Assembly: GCA_034766995.1 (NCBI GenBank)
Contig: CM068313.1
Span: forward strand, 28,539,325-28,603,324
Direction of reading: 5' to 3'
Length of the DNA: 64,000 nt
DNA from: Acanthacorydalis orientalis
Lineage: Eukaryota > Arthropoda > Insecta > Megaloptera > Corydalidae
The first letter of the stretch is position 1. The number at the start of each line of letters is the position of its first letter. Shown here piece by piece: positions 1 to 15,917 of the stretch. The notes below the pieces were generated by a model that ran no database searches, was not told the origin of the DNA, and saw nothing but the letters and a program-made list of their open reading frames with translations. Made by a program: the position numbers and the translations under genes.

Positions 1-359
1 TTAATAGATTTTATATGAGTTTCTATAATTGTTAAACGTTCTAATTTTGAAATAGTTCCTTTTATTTGATATTACATTCAAAATTCAAACATCGTTTTTA
101 TGTCATTTATTATTTATTTAAAAGGATTTGTTTTAGTTATATATATATTTACACACATATACATATACATAATCATCATCATCATGCTAGATGAAGATCT
201 CTTCTGAAATTTTCCAGTTGAAGCGACTCAATGCCTCTCTTCCATATTTTTGCAATACATTTTCTTATATCCTTAACCCATTTGTCCATTGGCCTGTTTC
301 TGAGGGTTTTTTTTTAAATTTCGTGGTTTCTAACAATAATTTCTCTTGTACATCGATTT

Positions 360-392
<33 letters not shown>

Positions 393-410
393 ATATAGAT
401 ATATAAATAC

Positions 411-502
<92 letters not shown>

Positions 503-522
503 TTATATATATATATATAATT

Positions 523-567
<45 letters not shown>

Positions 568-3334
568 CTTGTATGCATTTAAAATTACAGTTTATTATCA
601 TAGCAATTATAATCCATATTTTCATATATTTGTTGACTTAAGAAAACAAGAATTTAAAATTGAATGCATAACATTACAAAAAATAGGTTAGTTGTACAGT
701 TTTATTTATTTAGCAGTTTTAATACATAAATGATAAAATTTCATTTATTTTTTTAGTTTAGGTAATTGCAAAGAAGTTAAATGCTTCTTAAAATTTAACA
801 TTATATTTATTTTAAAGAATATTTACCCTAGTTACTAAAAACTGATATAATGTATGTATTTTTATTTGTGATACATTTATTTATATTTTAATTTCTAATG
901 TAATGTTCTGTTTCCAAATATGTTCGTGTTATTTAACTGAAAAATGAAAGAAATATTTGGGATTAATGATTGTAATAATCCTCCGTTTTATGTAATTATT
1001 AATAATTGTCATATCTTGAAATTTGTAACAAATAAGTAATTTATCGGTGTATTGTTCTTACTCAAATTATTTAAGATATTTTCTTATATGGTTTATGTAA
1101 ACCATTTGTGATAATAATTTTGTCACACAGTCAATTTTTAATTTAAACATAGAAATTAGCAGCTCAGAAAGAGTAAACAAATTTACTGAATAGTAAATAA
1201 CGTATAGTTCAAAAAAATATTTAAATATTTTTTTGTTAATCTCAATTTATTTTTAATGAACTTAAGTATTCCGCAGATTTAAAAAACCGAATCTACCTTC
1301 ACGAATATAAAATATTGAGTGTTACTGTAGACAATGTAATATAATGCGCACTTAAATATCTTTTTGTATATTTAAATAGCGATTTTATTTATAAAATTCA
1401 CATGAATATTATTCAAAAACTAATATTTTTGTTGTATTGATATTTGATTGTACTATGTGCATATATTTATTTCTACTTACCAACACTCCCTAAACTTCTA
1501 AATATTCATTCATTTATTTATCTATTTCCGTTTTTTTATTACATTTGTATGACATTTCTGAACATAAATAATCCTTGAACTACTAAGCTTACACATATTA
1601 CTTAATATTTACAAAGCGTTTTACATACTTAATAAGAAGTATTCACCTTTATTTACATAAAAGTGATTAAAGGTATTCACACTTTACTTCTTATCTAATA
1701 TACATCAATACATGACCTTGCTTAAACTCTAATTTCTATAGTTAGAATTTATTTAAAAATAATATTTCTAAATGTTTAATTCAGAAGACTTCTAAATATT
1801 TATTTATTTTTTTTTATAAAAGATAAAGATTTAAAAACCGACCTTTGAATATTATATATTAATTTAAAGATAAATATGAAATAGATATTATTTTCTCTAA
1901 AGTAAATAATTTAATGTTTTTTAATTAAGATAAATTTCCAGAATTTTTCATTGAAAAATTACATTTTTATTCGTATTTAAGGTAGTAATTAGTAGATACA
2001 TAGTTTATATAATAAATAATTATATAGTTAATTTCTCATTTAATTATGTTCACGTGTAGACAACATGCTTCATATATGATCTTTGAACTTATGTGTAAAC
2101 TGATTAAAGTTTCATTCATTTAAATTCAATTGTATATAGTGAATTGATATATTAATTTAATGTGTATATTTATTGTATTGAAACAATAATTGCTAATATT
2201 TCGTGGTCTCGGAATTGTATCACCCTGCCTAGATTTATGGATTTGTTCACATTACCTACACAAGAAATATTTTTCCTGTCATAAATGTATTCTGCCAAAT
2301 ATTTTTTACTCTTTTTATTTTAAACAAATGAGCAAAATGAACTATTTATAATATAGTCATTTCGTCTTAAACGAGTTCAATGGCAAGTAACAGGGTTATT
2401 TTCAGACAGACACTTTTGATGTTTCAAAGTGCAGAAACAACTGATACTAAATCATTATGACATTAACATTCACAACGTCTACACCTGCACATACAAAATT
2501 GTACGTTCTTGACAAAATTAAATCTATGTTGACTTAAGTCGAGCAGAATAACAGTTGCGGTATGACCGCAAAATGGCAAACCACCGGTTATTTAGTTTGT
2601 GCATGTGACGCCTAAAAGGGTGTATTATTATTAGCATAACGACCCCGCCCGTCTGCAGAGATACACTCGAATCCTCGTTTTGTACCTGTGTGTATGTAAT
2701 ATAAAAAGGGCTGTTTCTTTTAAGATCTTCGACATATTTCTTGACAAGATGATATGGGTATGCATCTACGTCTTTGACACTGGCGCCTTTGATATTTGTA
2801 TTCAAAACAGACATAAAATACGTATCAAAATAAGAAATATATATATATGTAGAAAGACATATCATTTAACCTTCAATATAACTACAATTTATTATTCTTC
2901 GTAGAAGAAAGTGGGTAGAATTATTATTAGTTTTCTTTCATCCATTTTAGAATAATCAATTTTATTTAATTCAATTTTGACAAATTAGATAAAACATTTT
3001 TAAAACATAAATAGTACTAAATGTACTGTATATCAAAGTATTGTATAACATTACTAAATATCAAATAAGTATAATAATAAAATATTGAAAATATGATTAT
3101 TGTAATATTTAAAGTTCACAAAAATTTGACTCTTAGAACTAATATTGTAGAATCAAAATACTTTTTTTTTATTTAAAATAAACATAGATTTTTGCATGGA
3201 GTTTTTTATGATATTTCTTAATCATTGTGCTGTTTTTATTTTAAATAAGTTTTGAATTTTAATTAGTTAATATTTATTTATTCTAACTTATAAACCATTA
3301 TAATGATCTGACAATTATATTAGTTTTATTCATT

Positions 3335-3395
<61 letters not shown>

Positions 3396-3910
3396 ATCAT
3401 AACAAATAATAATACCGCTATATTTTAATCATTGAAAGTTTCATCAACAGTAACGAAACTTACTTATCCACGATAACAATAGAAAAAAATAACAAGTGAT
3501 ATATAATGAACTTGCAAAATAACTATTGACTATGTTAACAATACAAAAAATAACAAGTTATTTATAGTGAACTTTTAGTTATGGATAATTCACCCATTAA
3601 CACACTTAAATGTTATTAAACTACCTACAATATTTTTGTATTATTTAGTTAGTTGATCTTTATAGGAATAATATCGGACTATGTTAGCATTAGTTAATTT
3701 TCTTCTCATTTTAACAATATTATTTATATATACAAAATATTTTTTTTTAAAAAAAATAACTATATATAAATGTGAAAACACTCAGAATAAATATTCAACA
3801 TTTTGTATATTTTTGCTAAGGCAGCAAATATTTCTATTGTATACATGTTTATATGTTTTACCTTTCAATCTTATGAACGGAATTCATGCTTTTTTTATAA
3901 GATTGTACAG

Positions 3911-3986
<76 letters not shown>

Positions 3987-4432
3987 AGAGATAATAGAAA
4001 CAATAATAATATATTTTGTTATTTAATGAGTTTAGAATTAAACGTGTATTAAATATAAGTAAATGATTTCCTCTTGTTATCAAACATTTATTTTAACTTT
4101 TTGTATCGCTAAGAAATATATTTTTGACGAATTATCTACTAATAATATAACATGTAGATAGTAACATATTAATATATAATGACGTAAAGTGTGTTTATTA
4201 CTAATTGAAAAGTTTATTCTCTTATCAAAATTTATTTTCTTATTAAAAATATCAATATCATGTAAGTAAATAAATTCACATACTTAAAATTAATAATCGT
4301 ATATGTATATTATAGACACAATGTTAAATTATAGGTCATTTGCAATAGTTAAATAAAAAAAGAAAGTTAGAAATTCTGAAGTAATACTAATATGAATAGT
4401 TTTTACTTCAATACTGTATACATTCTAATTTT

Positions 4433-4482
<50 letters not shown>

Positions 4483-5285
4483 CTTTTTAATTATATTTTA
4501 TATGAAATATTTAATTTTTTCCTTTACACTGTTCCAAAATATTATACATATTCAAACATTGTTATAGTATCTTCTTTAAAATTCTTGAACTTAACACTAA
4601 ACGTGGTCGCCATAATTAAAGAAGTTTAATTAACATTATTTTTTTATGAGACAAAAATGTATTATTTCATTAAGCACTTGCCACATAGTATAAAAATGAG
4701 ATGTAATACAGATCAAGCTGTGAATTTATTGTTGTACGATGTTGTCTTCTATATTGAGTCTTTGACTTCAATCAACTTGAAGGTTAAATTAGAACGTTGT
4801 TTAATTACAGTGCACAGATCAAAGGTAATTGAATTTCTATTCGAGACAACATCATTCAAAGTTGAAATTAAGTTTTGGTACAATACTGGAATAAAGAATT
4901 TTGTCACCATAATATCTTAGAAGTATGAGCAATTCATTTTCCCCGTACGTTTTTATGCTATAAATAAAACAGTAACACGAAGTATTCGACAGTGGTTTTA
5001 TTGAAATGTCTATAGGTACACATCTACCACGTTCCAGAGGTAACATTACAGTGACTCGGGATACAATGTTTTTTTTACAAAAGTGCTATTATACATCTAA
5101 GGTCAATGACACTAGTGTTCTTTTTGCATTAATAAATATTTACCCAAAAATATGATTGCTTCGTTGTTATATTTAACTTATAAAAGGTTTATTGTATTTA
5201 AATTTACTAAAAAATCAATACTTGCTTGTATATGACGCTTTATGAATACGATACAATTTTTGAAGAAATTGGTATTGATTTAAAT
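1..5285. other. Gene-free AT-rich region
   Basis: No gene is supported here. It holds (TA)n arrays at about 378-560, 3340-3392, 3913-3986 and 4437-4479. A less AT-rich island at about 2530-2810 carries a minus-strand open frame of 113 codons (2524-2865) that I could not match to a family. Confidence 0.6.
378..560. repeat. Compound (TCTA)n/(TA)n microsatellite
   Basis: A TCTA tetranucleotide run (about 362-382) grades into a long interrupted (TA)n array with TATAAA and TATGTA units. Open frames through it encode only Tyr/Ile repeats and are not genes. Confidence 0.95.
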
Positions 5286-5676
5286 CTGTGGTATTCAAAC
5301 TTTGTCGACTCACGGAGCCCTTACTATTATAATATTTATTGCGGAACCACTACCATCTCCAGAAAACTCCGCATGCGTACCCCACAAATTTTGAAGATCA
5401 AGCATCTTACATGACCAAATTTTATTATTTACATCTGATTGACCGGAGTCGTAATGTATACCCATAAATACAGTTTTACTACATAGTAGGATAAACACAG
5501 TTTTACTGCATAATAGTTAATAATATATATATGTATAAAAATAAAAGAAATTATTATGAATTAACTATTTTGAATTTTGAGCTTTTCGGATTTCTTTGAA
5601 AATTCTTTCGAATTTTGACTTTGATTTGCGGTACCCCTAAATAAGTTGCGTGGAACCCCAGTTTAAAGAACATTAC
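5286..5676. mobile_element. hAT-like non-autonomous (MITE-like) element
   Basis: The left end reads CTGTGGTATTCAAACTTTG and the right end, on the opposite strand, AGTAATGTTCTTTAAACTGG, both close to the degenerate hAT terminal pattern CAGTG-T-TTCAAACT. TTTAAAT abuts both ends (5279-5285 and 5677-5683), compatible with most of an 8-bp hAT target duplication. Inside, subterminal GC-rich stretches (CTCACGGAGCCCTT; GGTACCCCTAAATAAG) and a tandem pair of about 30 bases (around 5468-5515, ACAGTTTTACT units) are visible. There is no transposase. The open frames through it on both strands show no protein similarity. Confidence 0.6.
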
Positions 5677-5726
5677 TTTAAATAATATTATAATAATGTG
5701 TATTATTGTATTATATTATTTACCTG

Positions 5727-5779
<53 letters not shown>

Positions 5780-5784
5780 TTATA

Positions 5785-5831
<47 letters not shown>

Positions 5832-8431
5832 CATACATGCATACAAGTAAATGTTAAAGTTTATCACGTTATCATATCTAATCAACCGTACCTTGCAAAT
5901 ATATTTAATATTTTATATTTAGTAGTTACCATGTACTATGTAATCATTATCTTTATATTATATTTAGCTAAATAAGCTTAATTTATCATATGTAAAAGTG
6001 ATTTGTTGAAATGTGATTTAAAATATTTTTTATTCTTTTTTAAAAATGTATTCGTATTTCTTTTTATAGAAAGATCGTTATTTGAAACAATAAATATCCT
6101 GTTATAATCGTCAACGTAAACGAATAAATTTCTATTACTAAAATATATTTGTATTAAAAAGTTGATATCTTAAAGAAAGCTTTTTTCTATAAATTCGCTA
6201 ATAAAGTTTAAATATTGACAGCAGTTTTATTAGTAGTGGTAGTATAATGATTGATTACAATATTTTCAATAACATTTTAACCGTTTTAGTAGCGCGATTG
6301 CTCTGCTCACAAGTTATACTGAAAAGTTCCACTACTATGTAACATCTGTTGTACAAATGATTTTTTTCCTTATATTATGTAATTATAAACATTTCCGACA
6401 AATATCTTAAACATAATTGTTTTTATTAAGTATACAAACACATTTCTGTAAAGAATAAAAATAGTTTATTTCATTTTCCAGTTTGAAAACATTTACTTGC
6501 ATTTAAATGAAGTCTATTAGGATTATATTAATTTTTAATGAATTCAGCTCTCAAATAATATGGTATTGAGCTAATATTCAATATGTAGTCCTTAATACTA
6601 TGAAATATTTATAGCCTAATATTAATACGTACAATATTATGTTATAACATCAATAACAAGTAAAATACAAATGACGCATTCTACCGTATGAAGAGTAAAA
6701 GCATCTTAAGTGTAAAGTTGAGCCATAGTATATAAACTGTGATCTTCTGTTCACTACTAACTACTCTCTAAAGTCTAATTAAAACTATTTCAACTACGTT
6801 ACGTATTAAAGATCTTTAAAAGAGTAATTTATCTACGGATTCTACGTTCAATGTTTGTCGTACAAAGTGTTAAAATTTCCAAGTAAATTTCTTAACTAAT
6901 GTAGGTATTTATATAAATAGATTAAATTTAAAATTTTTGAATATAATAAATTTCGAAAAAAGAATAAGATTACTATGGTACCTAACGTAAAATATATTCT
7001 AGAAATATTATACTAAATGTAAACACATATTTTATTTCTTTCTTGCAAATTAAACATCTTTTTTCTTTATGGTTACTATAACTGATTTCGACGTGAATAT
7101 TATCTAATATTCTTTAATATTTAATCTGATATGAAAAAACTTTTATTTTTCTTAATGATTTATTTGTATTTTTTTGGAAATTATTTTAGACCACAGTGAG
7201 TCATTTATTAATTAATACTCTTTATTTTTATCATATTTTAAAACAAAAAAATGTATACTTTAACTGTTCTAATTAATTATGGTATTAAAAAGAATCAGAT
7301 TGCAGGATATAAAATAGAAATTCCTAATTAATTGAATACTGAATTTATTTTGTATATACAATTTAATTACTCTGGTACACGTGATATAACATTTTTTTTA
7401 TTAAAGTGAACATACTTAAAGACTACATAAGTGCATAACTATTAATGCCAATTTTTAATTTTCGTACACTTTTTTAATAACTGACCATATTGTAAAAGTG
7501 AAAAAATAATTTGTATTTTTGAATAAACTGCCCTCACTGAATAATGACAATAAATTATTGCTATTATATTAACTTTATGTTGAAGACTGCTTGTTTTCAC
7601 ATCTTAGTGTTATTAAATTTAACATGTAATTATTTATCTACGTTCATCTGTAGAGATCCTCATTCTACAGATAAATATAATACTTTTGAAGATGGATTTT
7701 TACCATGAAATTGTATTATTTGAATATTATTTATCTGTATATTTACACATATTACATAATAAAAACAGATAAACTCTAACAAAAAGAATACAAATTATAA
7801 TATTTTTCTGCAGATGTTTTCATTTTGTTGCAAAATATTAAATAGAAACATTTCAAATAATTTTTTGTTTTAATGTTTCTTTTATTACATTTTTAAAATA
7901 CGAAATTTCACATTCATTTTTTAAAAATATAAAATCCTATCCCAAATTACATGATTAAATCCAAGAACATTATCATTTCGAATTTCTGTGCTAGAAGTTC
8001 GACAATTTCATTTAATTCAAGCTGAACCTACGTGGCACACAATTTCTACCTTAAATGGCATTTACATGTACTCTTCAGAGTTCACTGCATATTAAAAAAA
8101 ATATCATTCCCTCGATACCAATTACGTTTATACACTATATAGGAATAATAAAGAAGTTTCTACTTTAACTAAAAATATATGCTGTGCCGGTTTTTGATAT
8201 AACGAGTTTTCGAGATTAAAAACGTTATTTTCTATATTCACCGTATTTCAAGTAAAATAATTCATTAAAAGAATCAAATACCGCAGTATTTCAAAACTAT
8301 TTCTCTTTTAATATATAGACAGTATATTTTTTTATCTTGACTACATAAATAAAGAAATAGTTCGGTCGTTGATAAAATCAATTTCAAGATGTTTAACGGT
8401 TTTGTAATATGATGCCGGGCTTCAGTATTTC

Positions 8432-8483
<52 letters not shown>

Positions 8484-8659
8484 AATTATCAAGGTAATAA
8501 AATATTTTTAAACAACTGTAATTTAATTTAATACATAATTGTACATATACAAATGTTACAATTTTAAGTTGATTAATTGCTTTTATTACATTAACTGTAA
8601 AGTAGTAATAGCCTTCAGGCTATTTGTATTTTCAACAACCAAAATATTGAAATATTTAG

Positions 8660-8733
<74 letters not shown>

Positions 8734-8922
8734 CAAATACATACATACACAGATACATTCTCATCATAAAATACACACTTTATTAATAATGTCTTTTACA
8801 AGACAATTTCGATATTATTTAAAGCGAACATGAACATCCTAATTAACGAAACATTTCATACTTCATAAAAAAAATTACAAATGTTTTCTAATCATTAAAT
8901 GTACTAAAATATACGTGCATTC

Positions 8923-8974
<52 letters not shown>

Positions 8975-9949
8975 CTTTTATGTTCATTGATAAAATAGCA
9001 ATGTTAGTTATATACATCATTTTTTTGTGAATATTTAGTTGTCAGTAGCAATTGATTGCCATATTAACTTAATTAACAGGAATGTTCTTATTTATATTAA
9101 AAGTGACAAAGAACGTTTGGATAAGTGATGATTCATTCATGAAAGACTTGTTAAGTGTCAACATTATGTCATCCGATTAAAAACGCAATACTCTTTTTGT
9201 TGATTACTATTTCATATGCTCACAGCTGCAATGGTATATTTAAGAACATTAAGCCTGCCATTTGCATGTAAGTACTGAACTAATTTCATTGCGTTTATTC
9301 ATTCAAACTACTTGTACACAATCTAATAACCATATACGTATATGTAAGTATTTACATTTAGATTGATATGAATCTAAGCATCGAATCAACGGTGGTTCAG
9401 CTATATTTACTGTCAATTTCTAATAAGTATATTGAAATATTTCTAATATCAGTACATAAAAAATTACTAATATAAGAAATTTGAAAATATATCTGATTAT
9501 TCACCAAACGTATACTTATTTTAATTTTAAAATAAAAAAAGAATACTAAACAACATAAAATTTCTTTGATATTTCGTGTTGCTCACTTGAATTTAATTTT
9601 TTATTACATTATAAACATTTTAGATTATTAAAAATCGATAAACATTGATTCTTTTTGTAAACAGACATAAAATTATGTTTTTAAATACTTACAGACTTAG
9701 TCCGCTATCTGTAAAGATTTTATGTTATAATGTTTAAAATGCTATTCGGTTTATTGTTTGAAAAAAATATCGTACAGAAATTTATTTTTATTATTTGACT
9801 ACAGAAAAAACAACGGTAGAATGCATTCCTGTTTTTATATACTTTGGTACAAATATTCTTAAATGTGCGATATTGGTTGTGAATAAATATAAAAAGAATA
9901 TAATGGAAACGATTGACATTTATTCATAATTATAGTGTTTTTTGTTTAC

Positions 9950-9988
<39 letters not shown>

Positions 9989-10110
9989 AACTTTTTTATA
10001 CATTATAAATAATGTTTTATTTATATTATTATCTTTTATTTTTCAGTAAAACATCCAACTATGAATTTATTCATTTTTAAACCTGTTATAATTTTTAAAA
10101 GTTGGTTGTA

Positions 10111-10197
<87 letters not shown>

Positions 10198-10729
10198 AAT
10201 AAAAGTACTAAATGTAATGTAAAATATTCCTAAGCCCCGAAAACATAAATATATGTACGTAACATGATTCAACATTTTTACATGTATATTTGTGTCGCAT
10301 ATTATTATACCTTGAATATCATTTTTCTTTAATAACATTTTGACTTTCGATCGAACAGATCACTGAAATCAATCGGATTCTACATTCATATTTAAAACCC
10401 ATGTTTAAATATTTGTCGAAAATCTGTTTGTACAGTTGAGATATGTTCTTAATAAAAATGTAAACTAATTTTATAATGCATGTGAATAACGTGCAATTCG
10501 AAAATTGTTACAATGAAAGTAGGTTTCGGTTTTCACAAAAAGTATTTTGTATTTTTAAAAAATATGCACTTTTTCTTTAAATGTATTTAACATTTTAAAA
10601 CATACGCGACAATAATATTAATATACAAACAACTGCTTTCTTTTCAAATAATCTTTGAAAAATAAATTAACTACTTTATGTTAAACATCCACTTTTCATT
10701 TAAGTCATATGATAACAATTATATGTATG

Positions 10730-10781
<52 letters not shown>

Positions 10782-10980
10782 GACGTTTGTGTCATTTAAA
10801 ACTATTTACATGATATTAATTTACATATTATAATAGGTTTTGCGACATCTGAAAATCGTAATTATTGCATATGTGTGAATTTATTTATGTAGAGAAGGCA
10901 TGACTTCGATTAGTCCATTTATGAGTATGCAGTTACAAATATAATGTTAAAAAGTAAATGATAAGAATTTGTTATTATTA

Positions 10981-11011
<31 letters not shown>

Positions 11012-11578
11012 CATGTCTGTGTGTATAAATACAATAAAATAAAAATTGTAAGTTGTGTGAAGTTTAGTAGTGCCGTAAATTGTCGTATTTAATTTGAAGC
11101 ATTGTATGCTGCGAATACTAATATGTAGAAATAGTTTTTATTGCATGTATGTTCTCTTTTTGTATTAGTCACTAACAATGGCAGACAAATGAATCATATA
11201 TTCCGAAGAAGTTCACATATTTTTTTCCTAAAATAATAGTAAACATCTATCAAATACAACTAACTTAATAACATGATTTTGTTAAAATTGTACATTATTT
11301 TAAATTTAAATTAGATAAATAACAACTTTTTTCAACTTTTGTATTAGTTATCATTTGTAGCGATTTTATAAAAACATGCAAAAAATGTAATTATAAAAAA
11401 CAGAAACTGATTTGTTTAAATTAACAGAAACAAGAATTAATTTATATTTTGTTAAAATGAAGCTGGTAGTTTTTAAAATTAAGCATATGTTTTTATAATC
11501 ATTTAAACAAAAATATACAGTCCTGGATATCGTTTTATATAAATGTAAATTGCACGCACACACATACACACACACACA

Positions 11579-11624
<46 letters not shown>

Positions 11625-12611
11625 ATTATTAAGAATGTAAACTATAATATTTACATTCTTTTAAAATTAATTAATAAAAAATATGTTTAAATAATTGCAT
11701 AGTACTTGAATTTAAATAAAGCAAAAATTATTTTCGTCATTTCAAGTTCATTTTTAATCTTAAAAATATGTTTTATAAAAATAAATTTATTGAAGTATAT
11801 ATTAATGTTGATTCTGTTAAAAATATCAGATAGAAAGGGGATGGGTTGTAATGTCGCAAATTTAAAATTAAAATCTTTTGACTTAGTTCAGTATTTAAAT
11901 ATTTATATTTTTATACATAATTCAGGAACTGATAAATGGATGTAAAACATATTCATAGAATGAGAATGTGAAATCAGAAAACAATATTTATTCTTTTGGA
12001 TATATTTATAAAATTTAAATATACTTATGTATTCGTAGATTTTTTTTCATTTAATATACAGAAAAAAATCGAAAAATCATGCATACATATATATATATAT
12101 ATAGAAAGAGAGAGAGAGAAATATAGATAAATATAAATTTGGAATACAAAACAATAACCTCATTTAACGACGGATAAAATATATACGCTATAAAAAAATT
12201 GAAAAATATTTTGAAATATTGAAATTGTCTGTTAATGACTTTTTTCATAAAATATTTTCTGTTATTCTTCATAGAGATTGTACAAACATAAAAATATCGA
12301 ATTGAAAACAAAATATGAAAACATAATCTCACTCGACTATAGAATGTGATTTATAAAAAATGTTTGCGTATTCATATAGTTTATTTCATATTTTACAATC
12401 AACCACCTAAAATGTACAGATTTTTTTATACTCAAAATAGAGTCTTCTTATTTTTGATACATTCGGAAATTGTTTTTCATTTTATCGTAAACATTTTTTT
12501 AGATTAATGTTACTGGTTTTATACACAAAAATACGCTGGCACATCTGTCGTGTTTCTGTCTAGTCCTTTGTATCATACATGCAAAAACATGATACAAAAA
12601 AATGTATATAC

Positions 12612-12648
<37 letters not shown>

Positions 12649-13072
12649 TATGTATTTAGACAAATTTAAAAATACTGACTTTTTAATTAAAGTGGACCTT
12701 TGTTCATTTTTCATAACATGTAACAAGATATTAAATTTTATTGTTCCCTGTTTTTACAAAAAAAAATGTCACTCGTATTTAAGTATAATATTTCCGCTAA
12801 TAGTTATAAATAATATTTCTATTTAAATCAGACTAAATATATAAACAAATTATATATTTCATTTTTTCTTTAAAAATGGAATATACACAACATTTACTTA
12901 AACAAATAATTAGATTGTTTTTTGTTTTCTTTAATCAAAGCATTATATTCTGTGAAAATAAAATTATTCTTTAGTTTCTAATCATTTTACATCCAAAATC
13001 TAATCTTTCTACATCGTTCATTTTCAATTCGTGGACTTTATTAACAATACCAGAATTGTTCAAAATAATCAA

Positions 13073-13099
13073 TGCTGCAGAGATCAGCTCTCTGCAGCA
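13073..13099. other. Perfect short hairpin
   Basis: TGCTGCAGAGA and TCTCTGCAGCA form a perfect 11-bp stem around a 5-base loop (TCAGC) in otherwise AT-rich DNA. It is too short for a microRNA precursor. It may be a recombination relic or a structured element. Confidence 0.4.
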
Positions 13100-14984
13100 C
13101 AAACACAAAGATTTCTTACTTTACTAATAATGTATTTTCTTAAACGAGAAGTTTCCAAATGGAAATGATTTTAAAATTAATATTTACATTTTAATTAATT
13201 CTTATTGAATGCATTTTATTTAAACCAAGTTCATTAATCATAAAAAATGGTCTACTGTTGCAGATACTAGTCTTCATTCATTCCGAAATATTTTTTATTA
13301 AACTTAAATTTAGTTGCTAGTAATGAATGTCTTAATTAAGAGTTCCGTTCTATCTTATATAATTATTTCGTCATTTTTTCAAAGAATTAACATGCGTCTG
13401 GATCATTAAGTATAAAAATATTTCTTTTAATACATATTATACATGACACGTGTGAGTTTATATATATATATATATGTGTGTGTGTATGTATGTATATAAT
13501 GTGTACATGGGGCTATGTATATATATATATATATATATATCTTTTTTTAATATATATTTTTAACTGATTAAATCTAATATTTTTTGTTTAAAAAAATACT
13601 TCGGTTTATATAAATATAACTGAATAATAAAACTGTATATATAGAAATAAGGGCATTCGTGTATATTAATCACCAAAACACTACTTAAATAAATTCCTAT
13701 AAAGTTTGAGTGTTTTAGAGAAAAAGTAGTGTTTTCATTTTTTAGTTATTATTTAATACTTCTCTCGTCAATCTAAATTATAAATTTCGACCTAAAATTT
13801 CTTTTGATATGTCTGTATTCTCGATTTATATATTTGTAAAAATATTATAGAGGTCAAAGTTGACATGAGCTTTATTTTTAACGTTTATCTTCATCATATA
13901 AATGTTTAAATCATAGTAGTGAGTAAATAATATTATTTAAATACATTTTTATTCTGTTTAAATAGATTGATTTTTTGGATATTTATTTTCGTTTATTTGT
14001 TAAATTATAAAGAATTACTTTTCCATTTAAGCAATTATTATATAAAAGCATTAATATTCAACAAGTAAATTAAATCTGCTTATGACTATTATTTTTACTT
14101 ATACATTTTACTGATTGTTATTGTGGATTTTTTTGTGGTTTTTTATTTTTTGCTTGATGTTAGTAATATAAAAAATTATTTTTTCTCAATATAATTATTG
14201 TTATTATGCGTAATTTATTGCAATGTTGTATTTTATTTAAATCTAATGTACACAAATGATCGCGAGATACAATGAATACCATAATTTTTTAAATTAGTAA
14301 ACCATGAAACTAGTTAATTGTCAAATTTTTCGTAAAACAGACGCCTGATGAGCCTAAAATATATTTATTTTAAATTATGCAATTAAGTCATTACTCAATA
14401 TATTATTAAAAGAGTATTGACAAAAATATATAATTACAAATATCATATAAGAAATCTCATATAAGAAATCTCATATTTTTTATTCAGATGCTCATTAGTA
14501 ACACAATGAAATACATTTACTTACAAAAAGATAATTCATACAACGACACATTTAATATACAATTAGTTCAAAGCATACAAATCACACGTACAACAACAAT
14601 TCAGTTGTAACAAGTCATGTTAAAAGCCATAAATACTGTTATATTTTTCCATTAAAAATTTTAACGCAATTTTAAGGAAATAAATCATAATTTTTAGAAA
14701 AATAACAATAATATTTTATCCTTGGCATTTTTAATGCTTACATAATTCTCAGTAGTTTGCACGATAACAGATTCTCTTTAGAAATTTACTCTCTTAGCCA
14801 GAACGTCTAAAAACACTTTTCTTACACATATAGGTCTATCTTTTAAATCAAATTCAATCCAATGATATAGATGTCAACATGTGTGAACTAGGTAACTACT
14901 ATTATCCCGTCTCTACATTCTCATTTTTTCCAGTTAAATTGTTTTTTAATGATTTTAATAAAATTTTATTTTGTGTATTATATA

Positions 14985-15032
<48 letters not shown>

Positions 15033-15865
15033 TTTTTCCAAAGAGTTTTTTTTGTATATAATAATATGGTTATAACTTACGTATTGAATACTTTTACTAA
15101 ATATAAAAGTCGCATTTCTCTATTATTAAATGATGATGACAAACATTACACACTAATCATAACTTTCCCATTGATTCTGAAAAAACATACACAAAAAGAG
15201 ACAAATTAAAAATCGAAATGACATATAAAACGTATAAAAAAATAACACATCAACTACTAAGCCATCTGATATTAATCTAGTTGTACGTAGGCGTAACGTC
15301 AATAAAGACGAATGAAAAAAGATATGATAAAACCAAATCAAACAGTCTTTTCGAACAAGAAAAGTAAATGTTCTTTTATTTATCCTTGGAGAATAAAATA
15401 TTAACGCTAATGATTTAAATCCTAAATAAAATGTTAAAAAATATCAGTCACTAATGTCCAGTTCCCTGTTAAAAATTACTTATAGAGTCTCAACTTAAAA
15501 TACTGTAAACTTACTAACAGCGAGTTAACTAAATGATAACAATTGTATCGGAGATTAGATTTATAATACATGTTTACACGTAATTCAGGTATTTCCATTA
15601 AACTATTATGGATTTATTTATAAATGTTCTTATCAGTGAAGTTTTCTTAATCGTAATTTAAATTGAGTACAATTTTATGTTATTCATACAACACTGAATT
15701 TATCAAATACAGAGGAAATTAGAAATGATTCAACGTCATAAAGTAAATATGTAACAAATATTACAAAAGATGATATATGAACAAAATTTATCAATTCATT
15801 TTATTAGTAAATAAATAAAATCGATAAATTAAACGTGAAAAAGATGTTTGTAAATAAAATCCTAA

Positions 15866-15917
<52 letters not shown>

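Noticed and set aside
6231..6337. TAGTAGTGG / CCACTACTA inverted pair
   Set aside because: Nine bases of pairing across about 107 bases without further structure is weak support in this sequence context.
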